Shown here: positions 1-8,727 of the stretch, piece by piece
Numbering within the stretch: the stretch's first letter is position 1
Layout: each line of letters starts with the position of its first letter
Source: Woeseiaceae bacterium
GTDB taxonomy: Bacteria; Pseudomonadota; Gammaproteobacteria; Steroidobacterales; Woeseiaceae
DNA length: 35,546 nucleotides
Direction of reading: 5' to 3'
NCBI GenBank assembly: GCA_021773055.1
Contig: JAJFKV010000078.1
Span: 1 to 35,546, forward strand
Translations under genes and position numbers: made by a program
The notes under the pieces: model-generated
The model's database searches: none
Told to the model about the DNA's origin: nothing
What the model saw: the letters and a program-made list of their open reading frames with translations, nothing else

Positions 1-284
1 ACTTCGTCACCCGGTTCTGGATTTAGGTAGATCAATGCAGCGTGAATAGCAGCCGTACCACTGCTGGTTGCAACCGCGTGTTGCGTACCGATGAGCGTAC
101 TAAAGGCACATTCCAGTTCACCTACCTTGCTGCCACCGACATAAGCTAGACAGCCGCTGTCGACTACTTGGGTGAGCAGCTCAAGTTCTTCACTCCCAAT
201 CGAGCGCCCGGTACTGTCACGAAAAGTCGGCAATGGATTCGAGATGACGGGTGGGCCACCATGAATTGCCAGTTCCTTATCCAC
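1..284 (-). CDS. DegT/DnrJ/EryC1/StrS family aminotransferase, N-terminal part (cut by window edge)
   Basis: The minus strand encodes about 94 residues before the window ends. The N-terminus (ELAIHGGPPV) and the stretch around residues 47-80, with YVGGSKVGELE and then TSSGTAAIHAAL, match the start and PLP-phosphate-binding loop of the DegT/DnrJ/EryC1/StrS fold-type I aminotransferases. These enzymes transfer amino groups to keto-sugars or cyclitols, and some members act in other pathways. The start is a GTG at 284 with an AAAGG Shine-Dalgarno about eight bases upstream; an in-frame stop lies shortly before it. The gene overlaps the end of the reductase stub at 277-369 by 8 bp and is last in the visible minus-strand operon. 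The catalytic lysine and specificity residues lie outside the window, so only the family can be called. Confidence 0.75.
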   Translation of the reverse strand, partial: MDKELAIHGGPPVISNPLPTFRDSTGRSIGSEELELLTQVVDSGCLAYVGGSKVGELECAFSTLIGTQHAVATSSGTAAIHAALIYLNPEPGDE

Positions 285-369
285 CGCAATCGCCTTTCAC
301 TGCGCCGTCAATTAAGTATCCGGCCATGGGCGCTCCCATGGTGCCAACACCGATAAATCCAATTCTCAC
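277..369 (-). pseudogene. N-terminal stub of a tartronate semialdehyde reductase / 3-hydroxyisobutyrate dehydrogenase-type gene
   Basis: Thirty codons starting at GTG 369 read VRIGFIGVGTMGAPMAGYL and then lose similarity and stop at TAA 277. This is the first beta-strand and dinucleotide-binding loop (GxGxMGxPM) of the HIBADH/GlxR/GarR family, whose intact members are near 290-300 residues. An AGGAAGC ribosome site precedes it, 21 bp after the hydroxypyruvate isomerase stop, which is where glxR sits next to hyi in glyoxylate/glycerate operons. An internal deletion joining the glxR start to the downstream DegT gene explains this best. A full-length family member is present elsewhere (18630-19514) and might compensate. 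An assembly join is the alternative. Confidence 0.7.
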
Positions 370-390
370 AGTCTGCTTCCTATTCCTTGA

Positions 391-1176
391 TCAGTCCTCG
401 CCCCGGTAGGGCCCAATCCAACTTAGGCCGGACTCCGTGTCTTGTGCCGGTATGTACTCGCACCCCACCCATCCGGTGTAGCCAATGTCATCAATAAGCG
501 GCAGTAGGAAATCGTAGTTGATTTCTCCGGTACCCGGTTCGTGCCTACCTGGATTGTCCGCAATTTGTATGTGGGCGATCCGAGCTAAATTGGTCTTGAT
601 CGAGCGAGCCAGCTCCCCTTCCATGCGTTGCATGTGATAGATGTCGTACTGCAGGTACAGGTTATTCGAGCCGACCATATCGATAATTCGCAGACCCTGT
701 TCGCTGGTGTTAACGAAGAATCCCGGTATGTCGTAATAGTTGATGGGTTCCAGAAGAAGACAAATTCCGGCGCCAGCAAATTCACCGGCAGCAAATTTCA
801 AGTTGCTGACCAGCGTGTTCATCAGAATGTCATCGCTCACTCCGTCAGGCCCGATTCCGGCAAGACAATTCACGCGACTGCAGTCGAGCTCTGTCGCGTA
901 CTTGATGGCACGGCCGACACCGCCCTGGAATTCGTCTATACGGTCGGGTAGACAGGCAATGCCGCGCTCTCCAGCCGCCCAATCGCCTGCCGGTAAGTTG
1001 AAAAGCACCTGTTTGAGCGAGTGACGACGCAGTTGATCGGCTATTTCATTCGGTTCGAATTCATAGGGAGAAAGATACTCGACACCTTCGAAACCTGCCT
1101 TCGCGGCCCTCTCGAAGCGCGTCATGAAGTCTTGGTCATTAAAAAGCATCGATAAATTTGCTGTGAATCTTGGCAT
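391..1176 (-). CDS. hyi: Hydroxypyruvate isomerase family protein (TIM barrel)
   Basis: The 261-residue protein has the length and order of hydroxypyruvate isomerases, which interconvert hydroxypyruvate and tartronate semialdehyde in the cytosol. The N-terminus (MPRFTANLSMLF) and the GFEGVEYLSPYEF segment are typical. The candidate acid-base glutamates are Glu143 (in LLLEPIN) and Glu240 (in GCEYIPA), near the positions used in characterised Hyi proteins. HIQIADNPGRHEPGTGEI at about 202-219 is another family hallmark. The gene starts 4 bp after the transketolase stop and is followed by the reductase stub, so the usual next step, reduction of tartronate semialdehyde, is broken here. Related sugar-phosphate or inosose isomerases of the same fold are the alternative. 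Confidence 0.85.
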   Translation of the reverse strand: MPRFTANLSMLFNDQDFMTRFERAAKAGFEGVEYLSPYEFEPNEIADQLRRHSLKQVLFNLPAGDWAAGERGIACLPDRIDEFQGGVGRAIKYATELDCSRVNCLAGIGPDGVSDDILMNTLVSNLKFAAGEFAGAGICLLLEPINYYDIPGFFVNTSEQGLRIIDMVGSNNLYLQYDIYHMQRMEGELARSIKTNLARIAHIQIADNPGRHEPGTGEINYDFLLPLIDDIGYTGWVGCEYIPAQDTESGLSWIGPYRGED

Positions 1177-1180
1177 CGTG

Positions 1181-3187
1181 TCACGCGTCCTCTTTTGTTA
1201 CTGATGTTTCGAGATGTGATTGGATTCTCTCGGCGACAGCTTCTGGTGTTATCTCAAAATGCCTCATAACTTCCTCCGGAAGCCCGGATTCACCGAATCC
1301 ATGCATACCGATAATCAGGCCCTCGGGCCCAACATATCGGTCCCAACCGACGACCGTGCCTGCTTCCAGCGAAACAACAAGAGTGCCGTGGTCGATTAGA
1401 GATTCTCGATACGAGAGGGGTTGGTTCTCGAATAGCTCGAGGCATGGCATGGAGACAACGCGTGTCGGAAAACCGGCGCCCTGCAAGAGCTCGCGGGCCT
1501 CTAAGGCAACCCAAACTTCAGACCCTGTAGCCAGAATCGTTACTTTGGCTTCACCCGTTGCCTCAGCAAGTTCATATGCGCCTTGCGCTGACAAATTCTC
1601 GTCGTGGTGTTCAAGTCGAACAGGAGGGACGCCTTCGCGTGTCATTACCAGTGCAGACGGACCAATGTCCAGGCCCACAGCCAGCTCCCAGCACTCCGCA
1701 ACTTCCACGGCGTCGGCGGGCCGGAAGAAAAACAAGTTCGGCATCGCGCGCAAGGCGACAAATTGTTCAACGGATTGATGCGTGGGGCCGTCCTGACCCA
1801 TCGTAATCGAGTCATGTGTGAGCAGGTAGATCACCTTCTGATTCATCAGCGCCGACAGGCGGATGGCAGGTCGACAATAATCGGAGAACGCCAGAAATGT
1901 GGCGCAATAGGGTAAGAAGCCACCGTGCAGGGCGATACCATTCGAGATCGCCGCCATCGCATGCTCACGAACACCATAGTGAACGTAACGACCACTGAAA
2001 TCGTCGCAGGAGATTGCTGAAATATTGTCGGGACGGCTCAGGTTGCTTGGCGTCAAGTCTGCTGATCCACCGATGAGATTTGGAATACTCTTCGTTAATA
2101 CGCCAAGCACAGACTGAGATGATTGTCGGGTTGGTTCATTTGGAGGCTTCTTGATCTGACTTTTCTTGAAGTCTGCCAATTTATCTCGCCAACCGTCGGG
2201 AAGATCTCCGTTATTCCAATCATTGAATTCTTCCCGTAGTGAAACATCGGAATTCGCCAACCTTTCCGACCAGGACTGAAAGTCCGCATGTCCTTTCGAT
2301 CCTCCCTTGCTCCACGCGTTGACTATGTCCTCCGGGATTTCAAACGGCGGATGGGTCCAGTTCAATGCTGTGCGCGCACCTGCGATTTCGTCATCTGTTG
2401 GTGGTTTTCCGTGAGCGGCCGCTGTTCCTGCGATACCCGGCAGACCCAGGCCGATGGTTGTACGACAACCGATAATTGTAGGCATCGGGGTTTGTCTGGC
2501 CTCTTCAATGGCGGCTGCTATTGAGTCGGGATCGTGACCATCTGCGGCTATCCAATGCCAGCCACAAGCTTTGAATCTCGCGCCCTGGTTTTCGGACGTC
2601 GCTAAACTGACCGGACCATCAATTGAGATGCGATTGTCATCAAATAGAACGATAAGGCGATCGAGCTTTAGATGACCGGCGAAAGCGGCGGCTTCGTAGG
2701 AGATACCCTCCATCAAACAACCGTCACCAGCCAACACGTAGGTAAAGTGGTCAACAAGATCTGGCCCGAAGCGCTCCCTTAACATGCGCTCCGATAGTGC
2801 CAATCCGACAGCCATCCCGAACCCTTGTCCGAGTGGCCCCGTGGTCATCTCGACGCCGGTTGCCGGATGATACTCGGGGTGGCCAGGGGCCTTGCTTGGG
2901 AATCGTCTAAAGCGCTTGATCTCATCGAGTGACATTTCCGGATATCCCGCAAGATGACCCAAGGAATAGAGCAGCATTGAGCCATGGCCGGCCGATAGAA
3001 CAAATCGGTCCCGATCGGGCCATTCAGGGTTGCCAGGATCGTATTTCAAGAACTTGGTGAACAGTACCGTGGCCACATCGGCGGCACCGAGCGGTAGCCC
3101 GATATGTCCGGAACCGGCCCGGTGAATGGCATCCATTGACAGGGCTCTAACCGAGTTAGCCATATCGCGGAAAGAAACCTGATTCAT
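1181..3187 (-). CDS. tkt: Transketolase
   Basis: The 668-residue protein is a complete transketolase, moving two-carbon ketol units between sugar phosphates with thiamine diphosphate and a divalent metal. Visible landmarks are GSGHIGLP with His28, the ThDP/metal motif beginning at Gly154-Asp155-Gly156 and ending near Asn185, and the pyrimidine-domain signature HDSITMGQDGPTHQS. The C-terminal domain ends at GFGESG and following residues. Its start overlaps the stop of the upstream PLP enzyme by 4 bp (ATGA), so the two are translationally coupled. Transketolases can also use hydroxypyruvate as donor, which would link it to the adjacent hydroxypyruvate isomerase; that link is inferred from context. 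It may be a second, pathway-specific copy rather than the housekeeping enzyme. Confidence 0.93.
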   Translation of the reverse strand: MNQVSFRDMANSVRALSMDAIHRAGSGHIGLPLGAADVATVLFTKFLKYDPGNPEWPDRDRFVLSAGHGSMLLYSLGHLAGYPEMSLDEIKRFRRFPSKAPGHPEYHPATGVEMTTGPLGQGFGMAVGLALSERMLRERFGPDLVDHFTYVLAGDGCLMEGISYEAAAFAGHLKLDRLIVLFDDNRISIDGPVSLATSENQGARFKACGWHWIAADGHDPDSIAAAIEEARQTPMPTIIGCRTTIGLGLPGIAGTAAAHGKPPTDDEIAGARTALNWTHPPFEIPEDIVNAWSKGGSKGHADFQSWSERLANSDVSLREEFNDWNNGDLPDGWRDKLADFKKSQIKKPPNEPTRQSSQSVLGVLTKSIPNLIGGSADLTPSNLSRPDNISAISCDDFSGRYVHYGVREHAMAAISNGIALHGGFLPYCATFLAFSDYCRPAIRLSALMNQKVIYLLTHDSITMGQDGPTHQSVEQFVALRAMPNLFFFRPADAVEVAECWELAVGLDIGPSALVMTREGVPPVRLEHHDENLSAQGAYELAEATGEAKVTILATGSEVWVALEARELLQGAGFPTRVVSMPCLELFENQPLSYRESLIDHGTLVVSLEAGTVVGWDRYVGPEGLIIGMHGFGESGLPEEVMRHFEITPEAVAERIQSHLETSVTKEDA

Positions 3188-4695
3188 TCAACTGCCTCTG
3201 GCTGTAAATCTCGGGCCGCTACATTGACCTGCCGAATCTGTTGGTCCCAAACCGACTGCAGGTCGCTCAGCTGATACCAGAAATCTTGTTTCTTACGCGC
3301 CGCAAAATCCTCTAAGGTCACCCCTTGTTGTTCCACCCAGGTGTAATATCCGAGGTTGAAGATTCGCTCTCTGTCTTTGAGTGAAAGCTCGTCCACTTCT
3401 CCACTGCCTTGGCCCGTCAAATGGCAGCCGAAGACCTCGGCCGCATCGAGTTGATCAAACTGACCACCATATTCCGAAGATACTGTCTTTTGCCTCTCGG
3501 TCTTGTACATATCTGCCCCGTCCGTCGCGATCGTCACCAGCACATCATCAGCACCCAGCTTTTGATGTTTCGCCAGTTTGATTGCAGCTAAGACATTGGC
3601 ATTCGAAGAGAGTCCGAAACGTCCAAGGGCCGAGTCGAAATATCTGGAATCGACGTCCTTGTGTTTGCTTAGGAAGTCACGACCAGTGTCCGTGTTGAAG
3701 AGAACGTTTAGGGCGTCGGAGCTCTTGTCTGACACGCCGACGACGAAGTCCAGATTCATAACATTGTGTATGTACGGTATATGCTTATCGCCGATGCCCT
3801 GGATATTGTGCTCGCCATATCCGTTGCGAAGTAAAGTGGGGCATTCAACAGGTTCTGCTGCCGCAATCTTGCTGCCACATCGGTCTTTTAAGTAGTCGCC
3901 AGCGGCGATCGTGCCTGCAGACCCAGTCGTGCTGACGAACGCGGCCAATCTGAGATCAGGATTGTCTCCCCGAAGGTCCGAGAAAACCTTTTCCACTGCA
4001 GCACCTGTTACAAGGTAGTGAGCGAGATAATTGCCGAACTCTGCGAACTGGTTGAAAATTACGTTCCGCGCATCGGCACGGAGTTCTGCGCATTTGTCGT
4101 AAATCTCCTTGACGTTGCTCTCGGTTCCCGGCGTTTTGATGACATCGCTCTTATCGATGACCCATTGATCCAGCCAGTCGAAACGTTCTTTACTCATGCC
4201 CTCCGGTAGCACAGCAACGCCCCGGCAGTTCAGTATTTTCGAAATGGCGACTCCACCGCGACAGTAGTTTCCTGTTGAAGGCCACACAGCTCGGTGCCTT
4301 GACGGATCGAATTGGCCAGCGACAAGGCGCGGAACGAGGCACGCATAGGCGGGTAGTACTTTGTGGGCAGAAATCATTGGAAAGGTGTCGCCAAACAGCA
4401 CGACGATAGGGGCGGCGACGCCGGTTAGTGACGTTGGCAATACTGTATATTCCGGCACCTCGCGCAGGCCACCCGTCCGCAGGTCGTTATACCAATGTAG
4501 GCGAAATAGATTTAGTGGGTGCGCTATATCGGTGGGCACTTCGTGAAACATTCGCAAGACTTCAGGTGGAATGGTCGACGGATTCCGAAGTTGAGAAAAT
4601 GTCGGCAGGACTACATTCGCCTTCCTCAATCGCTCGATCGTGCTATCGAGCCATTCCTGATTTTGAACAAGGGTCTCCGAGTTTTTGTTTTCCAT
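3184..4695 (-). CDS. Fold-type II PLP-dependent enzyme (cysteine synthase / tryptophan synthase beta-like superfamily)
   Basis: I place the start at ATG 4695 (503 residues). The longer reading frame to 4851 adds a basic 52-residue extension without family character. Fold-type II features are the candidate Schiff-base lysine Lys112 in SAHKVLPAY, the substrate-binding STGN loop at 140-143 followed by CRGGVA and LPEGMSKER, and a phosphate-binding glycine loop TTGSAGT at 256-262. The protein is longer than O-acetylserine sulfhydrylases, with a C-terminal extension of roughly 100 residues. Such enzymes perform beta- or gamma-elimination and replacement on amino acids. The exact substrate is unknown. 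It heads the minus-strand operon and is coupled to transketolase and hydroxypyruvate isomerase, which suggests supply of a hydroxy- or keto-three-carbon unit, but that is inference. Confidence 0.75.
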   Translation of the reverse strand: MENKNSETLVQNQEWLDSTIERLRKANVVLPTFSQLRNPSTIPPEVLRMFHEVPTDIAHPLNLFRLHWYNDLRTGGLREVPEYTVLPTSLTGVAAPIVVLFGDTFPMISAHKVLPAYACLVPRLVAGQFDPSRHRAVWPSTGNYCRGGVAISKILNCRGVAVLPEGMSKERFDWLDQWVIDKSDVIKTPGTESNVKEIYDKCAELRADARNVIFNQFAEFGNYLAHYLVTGAAVEKVFSDLRGDNPDLRLAAFVSTTGSAGTIAAGDYLKDRCGSKIAAAEPVECPTLLRNGYGEHNIQGIGDKHIPYIHNVMNLDFVVGVSDKSSDALNVLFNTDTGRDFLSKHKDVDSRYFDSALGRFGLSSNANVLAAIKLAKHQKLGADDVLVTIATDGADMYKTERQKTVSSEYGGQFDQLDAAEVFGCHLTGQGSGEVDELSLKDRERIFNLGYYTWVEQQGVTLEDFAARKKQDFWYQLSDLQSVWDQQIRQVNVAARDLQPEAVE

Positions 4696-4958
4696 AAGTC
4701 TTTTCCCAGCCTTGAGCGTCATCTTGAGTGCAATGCTCCCGCTATCCAACGGCTGGAACGGAATTAGTGATCGGCTCCTAAGAATCAAATACCGAATCAA
4801 AAGAATCCGCGTATTCGTGATCCTTTCCAAAGTAAGAGGTATCCGATCCAAAGCAATCGCTCGCGAGAATGGTTATAAAATAGGTGCGATCGTCCAGATA
4901 TCCGATATGTTTGGGAAGTCGGGCGTAATTGTTTGAATTTCAGCAAGAGGCAGATGAC
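4696..4958. promoter_or_regulatory. Divergent intergenic region between the minus-strand PLP operon and the plus-strand catabolic cluster
   Basis: The 263 bases between ATG 4695 (minus) and ATG 4959 (plus) must hold the promoters of both operons unless transcription enters from elsewhere. On the plus strand a TATAAAAT tract at about 4874-4881 is a reasonable -10 element, but I see no good -35 hexamer in front of it. The right end is AT-rich. No convincing operator palindrome was found. Confidence 0.3.
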
Positions 4959-7319
4959 ATGTTTCGAGAACTCGCCGCAAGGCCGTTTTATACCTTTCTC
5001 CCAAGAGCACTGATCAATTCATCACTTGTGCTTTGTGCATTATTCTTGTGGACCGCAACGTCGGCTCAGGAAAACGAACGCGGGGCAAGCGAAGATACGA
5101 TTGAGGAGATCGTCGTTTACGCTCAGAGACGGGCAGAGGGTCTGCAAGATGTGCCGGTTGCCATAGCCGCTTTTACGGCGGATGAGCTGAAAACACTGGG
5201 TGTGAGAAATCTTGATGAAATAATCGGCTTTGTTCCGGGTGTTGAATTATTCGACGACCGCGGTGCCGGAATGCCCGTTTGGGTGATCCGTGGCGTTGGC
5301 CTCAAAGATTTCAATTCGAACAATTCACCCGCTGCGGCGATCTATTACGACGACTTTTATCTGGCATCCAATATTATGGGTGGTGTCGGGCTGTTCGACA
5401 TCGAGCAGGTTGAGATTTTGAAGGGACCACAGGGTGGTCTTTATGGGCGAAATACTACAGGTGGTGCGATAACAGCCAGGTCCGTGAAGCCATCGCTTGA
5501 AAAAACGTCGGGCTACACGAAAGGGAACTATGGTTCCTGGGGTCGATACGGCTTCGAAGGTGCGGTGGGCGGGCCGATTTCAGACACGATCGGACTTCGT
5601 ATTGCCGCCGCGGTTGATCAAGGTGGTGGTTGGCAGGACAGCCTGACAACTGCGGAAGACGACGAACACGGTGATCGTGATTTTTTTGCTGTCCGGGCAC
5701 AGCTCTTATTTGAACCAAATGATAGCGTGGACATTGTTCTAAAGGTAGAAGCGGGTGAGGACAAATCGGAAACGATTCTGGGACGGGCAATAGGAACCCA
5801 GGACCCTGTATTATTAGAGCCACCGTGTCCGGCGCTTTTTGCTGGTACCCGTGACGACAGTAATTGTGGCACTTGGACAAACGCGACTCTCGTGGCGTTC
5901 ACCGGTTCTTCAGGGTTGTTTCCCGACGTGCAGTCGGAAAATGGTGACTCGGTGCTCGCCTCACCGCTGAACCATCTCGACAACGACTGGACCGGCGCCA
6001 ACCTGGTGATCAATTGGGACATGGAGGGCATCACGTTTTCATCGATAACGGGTTTCCTTGATTATCGAAACATCCAAATTACCGACTTCGACGGCTCACC
6101 GCTCGTTTTTGGTCATGAGCTTGGCGATGCTCAAATGGAGTCCTGGTCGCAGGAATTTCGTATGGTATCCAATGGTGCCGGCTCCTTATCCTGGTTGGTG
6201 GGGGCCAGTTACTCCGAGGACACGGACGACGAGTTCCGAACGTTTCTTCTGTCGGACAATCTGATAATCGCATCGCAGATAGGCAGTGCTGGCGACCGAG
6301 GGTTTGTCCAGGAAACCAAGTCTTGGGCGGTATATGGGCAGGCTACGCTGGAGCTCAGCGAGGACTGGCGATTGAGTGGTTCACTTCGCTACACAGACGA
6401 AACCAAGGACTTAAATAACGCATTCTTCTTTCTGTCTGACTTCGGCGTGTTTTTATTCGGCGGTGTCAATAAGGATTACGAACTGGATGAACCCTGGGCA
6501 GGGCATTTAGGCATTGATTGGAGGCCATCAGAAAACCTGATGTGGTACGCGAAAGCCACGCGCTCCTACAAATCCGGTGGTTTTTTCGGTGGATTCGCCT
6601 TTGAACCTGCCGAGCTCGATCCGTACATCGAAGAGACGATCTGGGCCTACGAAGCCGGTTGGAAGGCAGATTTTCTGGACGATACGTTTCGGCTAAATGG
6701 GTCGGTATTCTTTTATGATTACTCCGATGCACAGGGGTTTGTAACGAAGACTCAACCGGGCACAGGTACCGACCTCGTCAAGCTGGGTAACGTTGGTGAT
6801 GCAGACCATACCGGTTTCGAGCTAGATGCAATTTGGTCGCCGCGGTCGGCACCTGGATTGCGCGTTAAAGCCGGCTTGGCCTACGTTGATGCCGAAATTG
6901 TATCCTCGGATCAAACCTCGGATACATTAGAGGGAATTGTCGCATCAATTGAGGGCCTCAAGAGACCTGGGCCCGACTGGAGTTATTCGATTCAGGGCCG
7001 CTACGAATTCAGCGTGTCGGACCGGCTGAATTCGGAATTGCAGCTTGACTACTCCTGGCGGGACGATTTTGTCAGAGCAGATATGTTTCCCGTTGGTGCG
7101 GTTGCCGATCTCGCATTGGCGAAACGTGAGGGTTATGGTTTGCTCAATGCGCGACTTGGGTTGGGGTCGGTCGACGGGCGCTGGAACATGGCGCTGGTTG
7201 GCAAGAACCTGACAGACGAGGTCTATACCGTTAACGTCGCGGGCGACTCGCTCGGAAGCTTCTGGGACGCGCTTGGATTGCCGCGACACTGGTCGTTGGA
7301 GTTGCTGTATGCGTTTTGA
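4959..7319 (+). CDS. TonB-dependent outer membrane receptor
   Basis: The protein is 786 residues from ATG 4959, chosen because AAGAGG precedes it at good spacing; a TTG at 4929 is in frame but lacks such a site. A signal peptide covers about residues 1-36, with a hydrophobic core (SSLVLCALFLW) and cleavage near TSA. A TonB-box-like EEIVVYAQRR follows, then a plug domain with DVPVAIAAFTADEL, a VEILKGPQGGLYGRN segment and GAITARS. The rest is a barrel rich in aromatic alternating strands, ending in a terminal Phe (LLYAF) as expected for BAM recognition. It imports a ligand too large for porins using TonB energy. It is the first gene of a 13-gene unit, so its ligand is probably the substrate that the hydrolases behind it break down. 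The ligand cannot be read from the sequence. Confidence 0.93.
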   Translation: MFRELAARPFYTFLPRALINSSLVLCALFLWTATSAQENERGASEDTIEEIVVYAQRRAEGLQDVPVAIAAFTADELKTLGVRNLDEIIGFVPGVELFDDRGAGMPVWVIRGVGLKDFNSNNSPAAAIYYDDFYLASNIMGGVGLFDIEQVEILKGPQGGLYGRNTTGGAITARSVKPSLEKTSGYTKGNYGSWGRYGFEGAVGGPISDTIGLRIAAAVDQGGGWQDSLTTAEDDEHGDRDFFAVRAQLLFEPNDSVDIVLKVEAGEDKSETILGRAIGTQDPVLLEPPCPALFAGTRDDSNCGTWTNATLVAFTGSSGLFPDVQSENGDSVLASPLNHLDNDWTGANLVINWDMEGITFSSITGFLDYRNIQITDFDGSPLVFGHELGDAQMESWSQEFRMVSNGAGSLSWLVGASYSEDTDDEFRTFLLSDNLIIASQIGSAGDRGFVQETKSWAVYGQATLELSEDWRLSGSLRYTDETKDLNNAFFFLSDFGVFLFGGVNKDYELDEPWAGHLGIDWRPSENLMWYAKATRSYKSGGFFGGFAFEPAELDPYIEETIWAYEAGWKADFLDDTFRLNGSVFFYDYSDAQGFVTKTQPGTGTDLVKLGNVGDADHTGFELDAIWSPRSAPGLRVKAGLAYVDAEIVSSDQTSDTLEGIVASIEGLKRPGPDWSYSIQGRYEFSVSDRLNSELQLDYSWRDDFVRADMFPVGAVADLALAKREGYGLLNARLGLGSVDGRWNMALVGKNLTDEVYTVNVAGDSLGSFWDALGLPRHWSLELLYAF

Positions 7320-7377
7320 TGATCAACATTGCGAAGAACATGGTCGCTAACAGTCTTGCTGTGTAAGGCACCATTAG

Positions 7378-8727
7378 ATGTCGAATCCGGAGGATGAAAG
7401 TCAGGCGCAACCTATAAAGACATTGCTTTCGTACGGGGGGCCGATGGTCCCTCTGGCGATAGTGGATGTTCCGATTGTTATTTACTTGCCGGTGTTCTAC
7501 TCCCGGGAAATCGGCATCGACATCGGAATCGTAGGCCTGATTTTTGTTCTGGCGCGAATCTGGGATGGCGTTACGGACCCCTTGATCGGTTGGTTATCCG
7601 ATAAGACACACTCAAAATATGGTCGGCGCAAACCCTGGGTGGTCATAGGGACATTGTTCCTGATGGTCTCGGTGTGGTTCGCCTTTAACCCGGCGACCGA
7701 TGTTGGTGCTGTCTACGCTACCTTTTGGATGTTCTGTCTCTTTCTAAGCACAACGGTTGTATATATTCCCTACTTGTCTTGGGGCGCCGAACTAAGTTCC
7801 GACTATGACGGCAGAAATATCGTTGTCGGATACCGGGAGGTCGCTGGAATGATAGGGAATATTGCCGTGGCGGCGGGGCCCGTATTCCTGCTGCCCGCCG
7901 ATGCGTCGGTGCGAAGTGTTCTCTTTTACTTAATTGTCGTGGTCTTTGTGCTATTTCCAATAACCGTCGCACCGGCAGCGATATTCGTGCCAGATCGCCC
8001 ACGAAAGAAGGTCACCTCAAAATTCTCCTTGGCGGATGCCTGGCGATTGTTCGGCAACAATCGCCCGTTCCAGATGCTTGTCGGTGCTGTCATTTTGGCC
8101 GGTGTTGCTATGGGTATCTTGAACTCACTCGCCATATTCTTGGTGGACGAAGGGCTCGGTCTTTCTGATAAGTTCTTCACTTTATTTTTGATTGAGTATT
8201 TGAGCGCAATTGCGCTGAGTCCCGTAATTGTCAGATTGGCCAAACGATTCGGCAAGCATCAAGTGTTTTGTGGGGCCCTGGCGGTCTTTGTGTTGTCTTT
8301 GGCCCTTTTCGCTTTTGGTCCTCGACTGAACTTTCTATTTGCCGCCGTCAGTATCGGCATTCTCGGGTGCGGAATGGTGGCGATATTCATTATGGCTACA
8401 TCGATCCTCGCAGACATCGCGGACTACGATACCGTCTCCTCCGGCGAAAAACGAGCGGGCCTCTACATGTCGCTCTACAAGTTCGCGTCCAAGTTCTCTA
8501 TGGCACTCGGTGTTGGAATTGCCTACGGTGCCCTCGATCTAATTGGCTATGACGCCAAGGGCGGTAACGGGGAGTTTGGAATATTCGCTATAAAGTTAGT
8601 TGGCCTCGGATTACCTGCTTTACTTTTGCTACCGGGCATTTTTCTAATGGCCCGATTTCCAATCGATAGACATGAACACAGACTGCTACGCGAGAAAATC
8701 GCGCTAGCGGACGGGGCGCGATCATGA
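7378..8727 (+). CDS. MFS transporter of the GPH (glycoside-pentoside-hexuronide/cation symporter) type
   Basis: The 449-residue protein has about twelve hydrophobic segments. Its loop between helices 2 and 3 reads DPLIGWLSDKTHSKYGRRKP at residues 67-86, the diagnostic MelB/GPH signature. GPH carriers are inner-membrane symporters classically for sugars, but related proteins in peptide and aromatic catabolic clusters carry other solutes. Here the neighbours are a TonB receptor upstream and a serine hydrolase that overlaps it by 4 bp downstream, which suggests import of the receptor's ligand or of periplasmic cleavage products. No sugar hydrolases are present nearby, so a non-sugar substrate is likely; that is inference. 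Confidence 0.88.
   Translation: MSNPEDESQAQPIKTLLSYGGPMVPLAIVDVPIVIYLPVFYSREIGIDIGIVGLIFVLARIWDGVTDPLIGWLSDKTHSKYGRRKPWVVIGTLFLMVSVWFAFNPATDVGAVYATFWMFCLFLSTTVVYIPYLSWGAELSSDYDGRNIVVGYREVAGMIGNIAVAAGPVFLLPADASVRSVLFYLIVVVFVLFPITVAPAAIFVPDRPRKKVTSKFSLADAWRLFGNNRPFQMLVGAVILAGVAMGILNSLAIFLVDEGLGLSDKFFTLFLIEYLSAIALSPVIVRLAKRFGKHQVFCGALAVFVLSLALFAFGPRLNFLFAAVSIGILGCGMVAIFIMATSILADIADYDTVSSGEKRAGLYMSLYKFASKFSMALGVGIAYGALDLIGYDAKGGNGEFGIFAIKLVGLGLPALLLLPGIFLMARFPIDRHEHRLLREKIALADGARS

Noticed and set aside
1170..1915. Plus-strand open frames up to 202 codons opposite the transketolase gene
   Set aside because: They are antisense shadows of a complete, motif-bearing transketolase and contain no recognisable domain.
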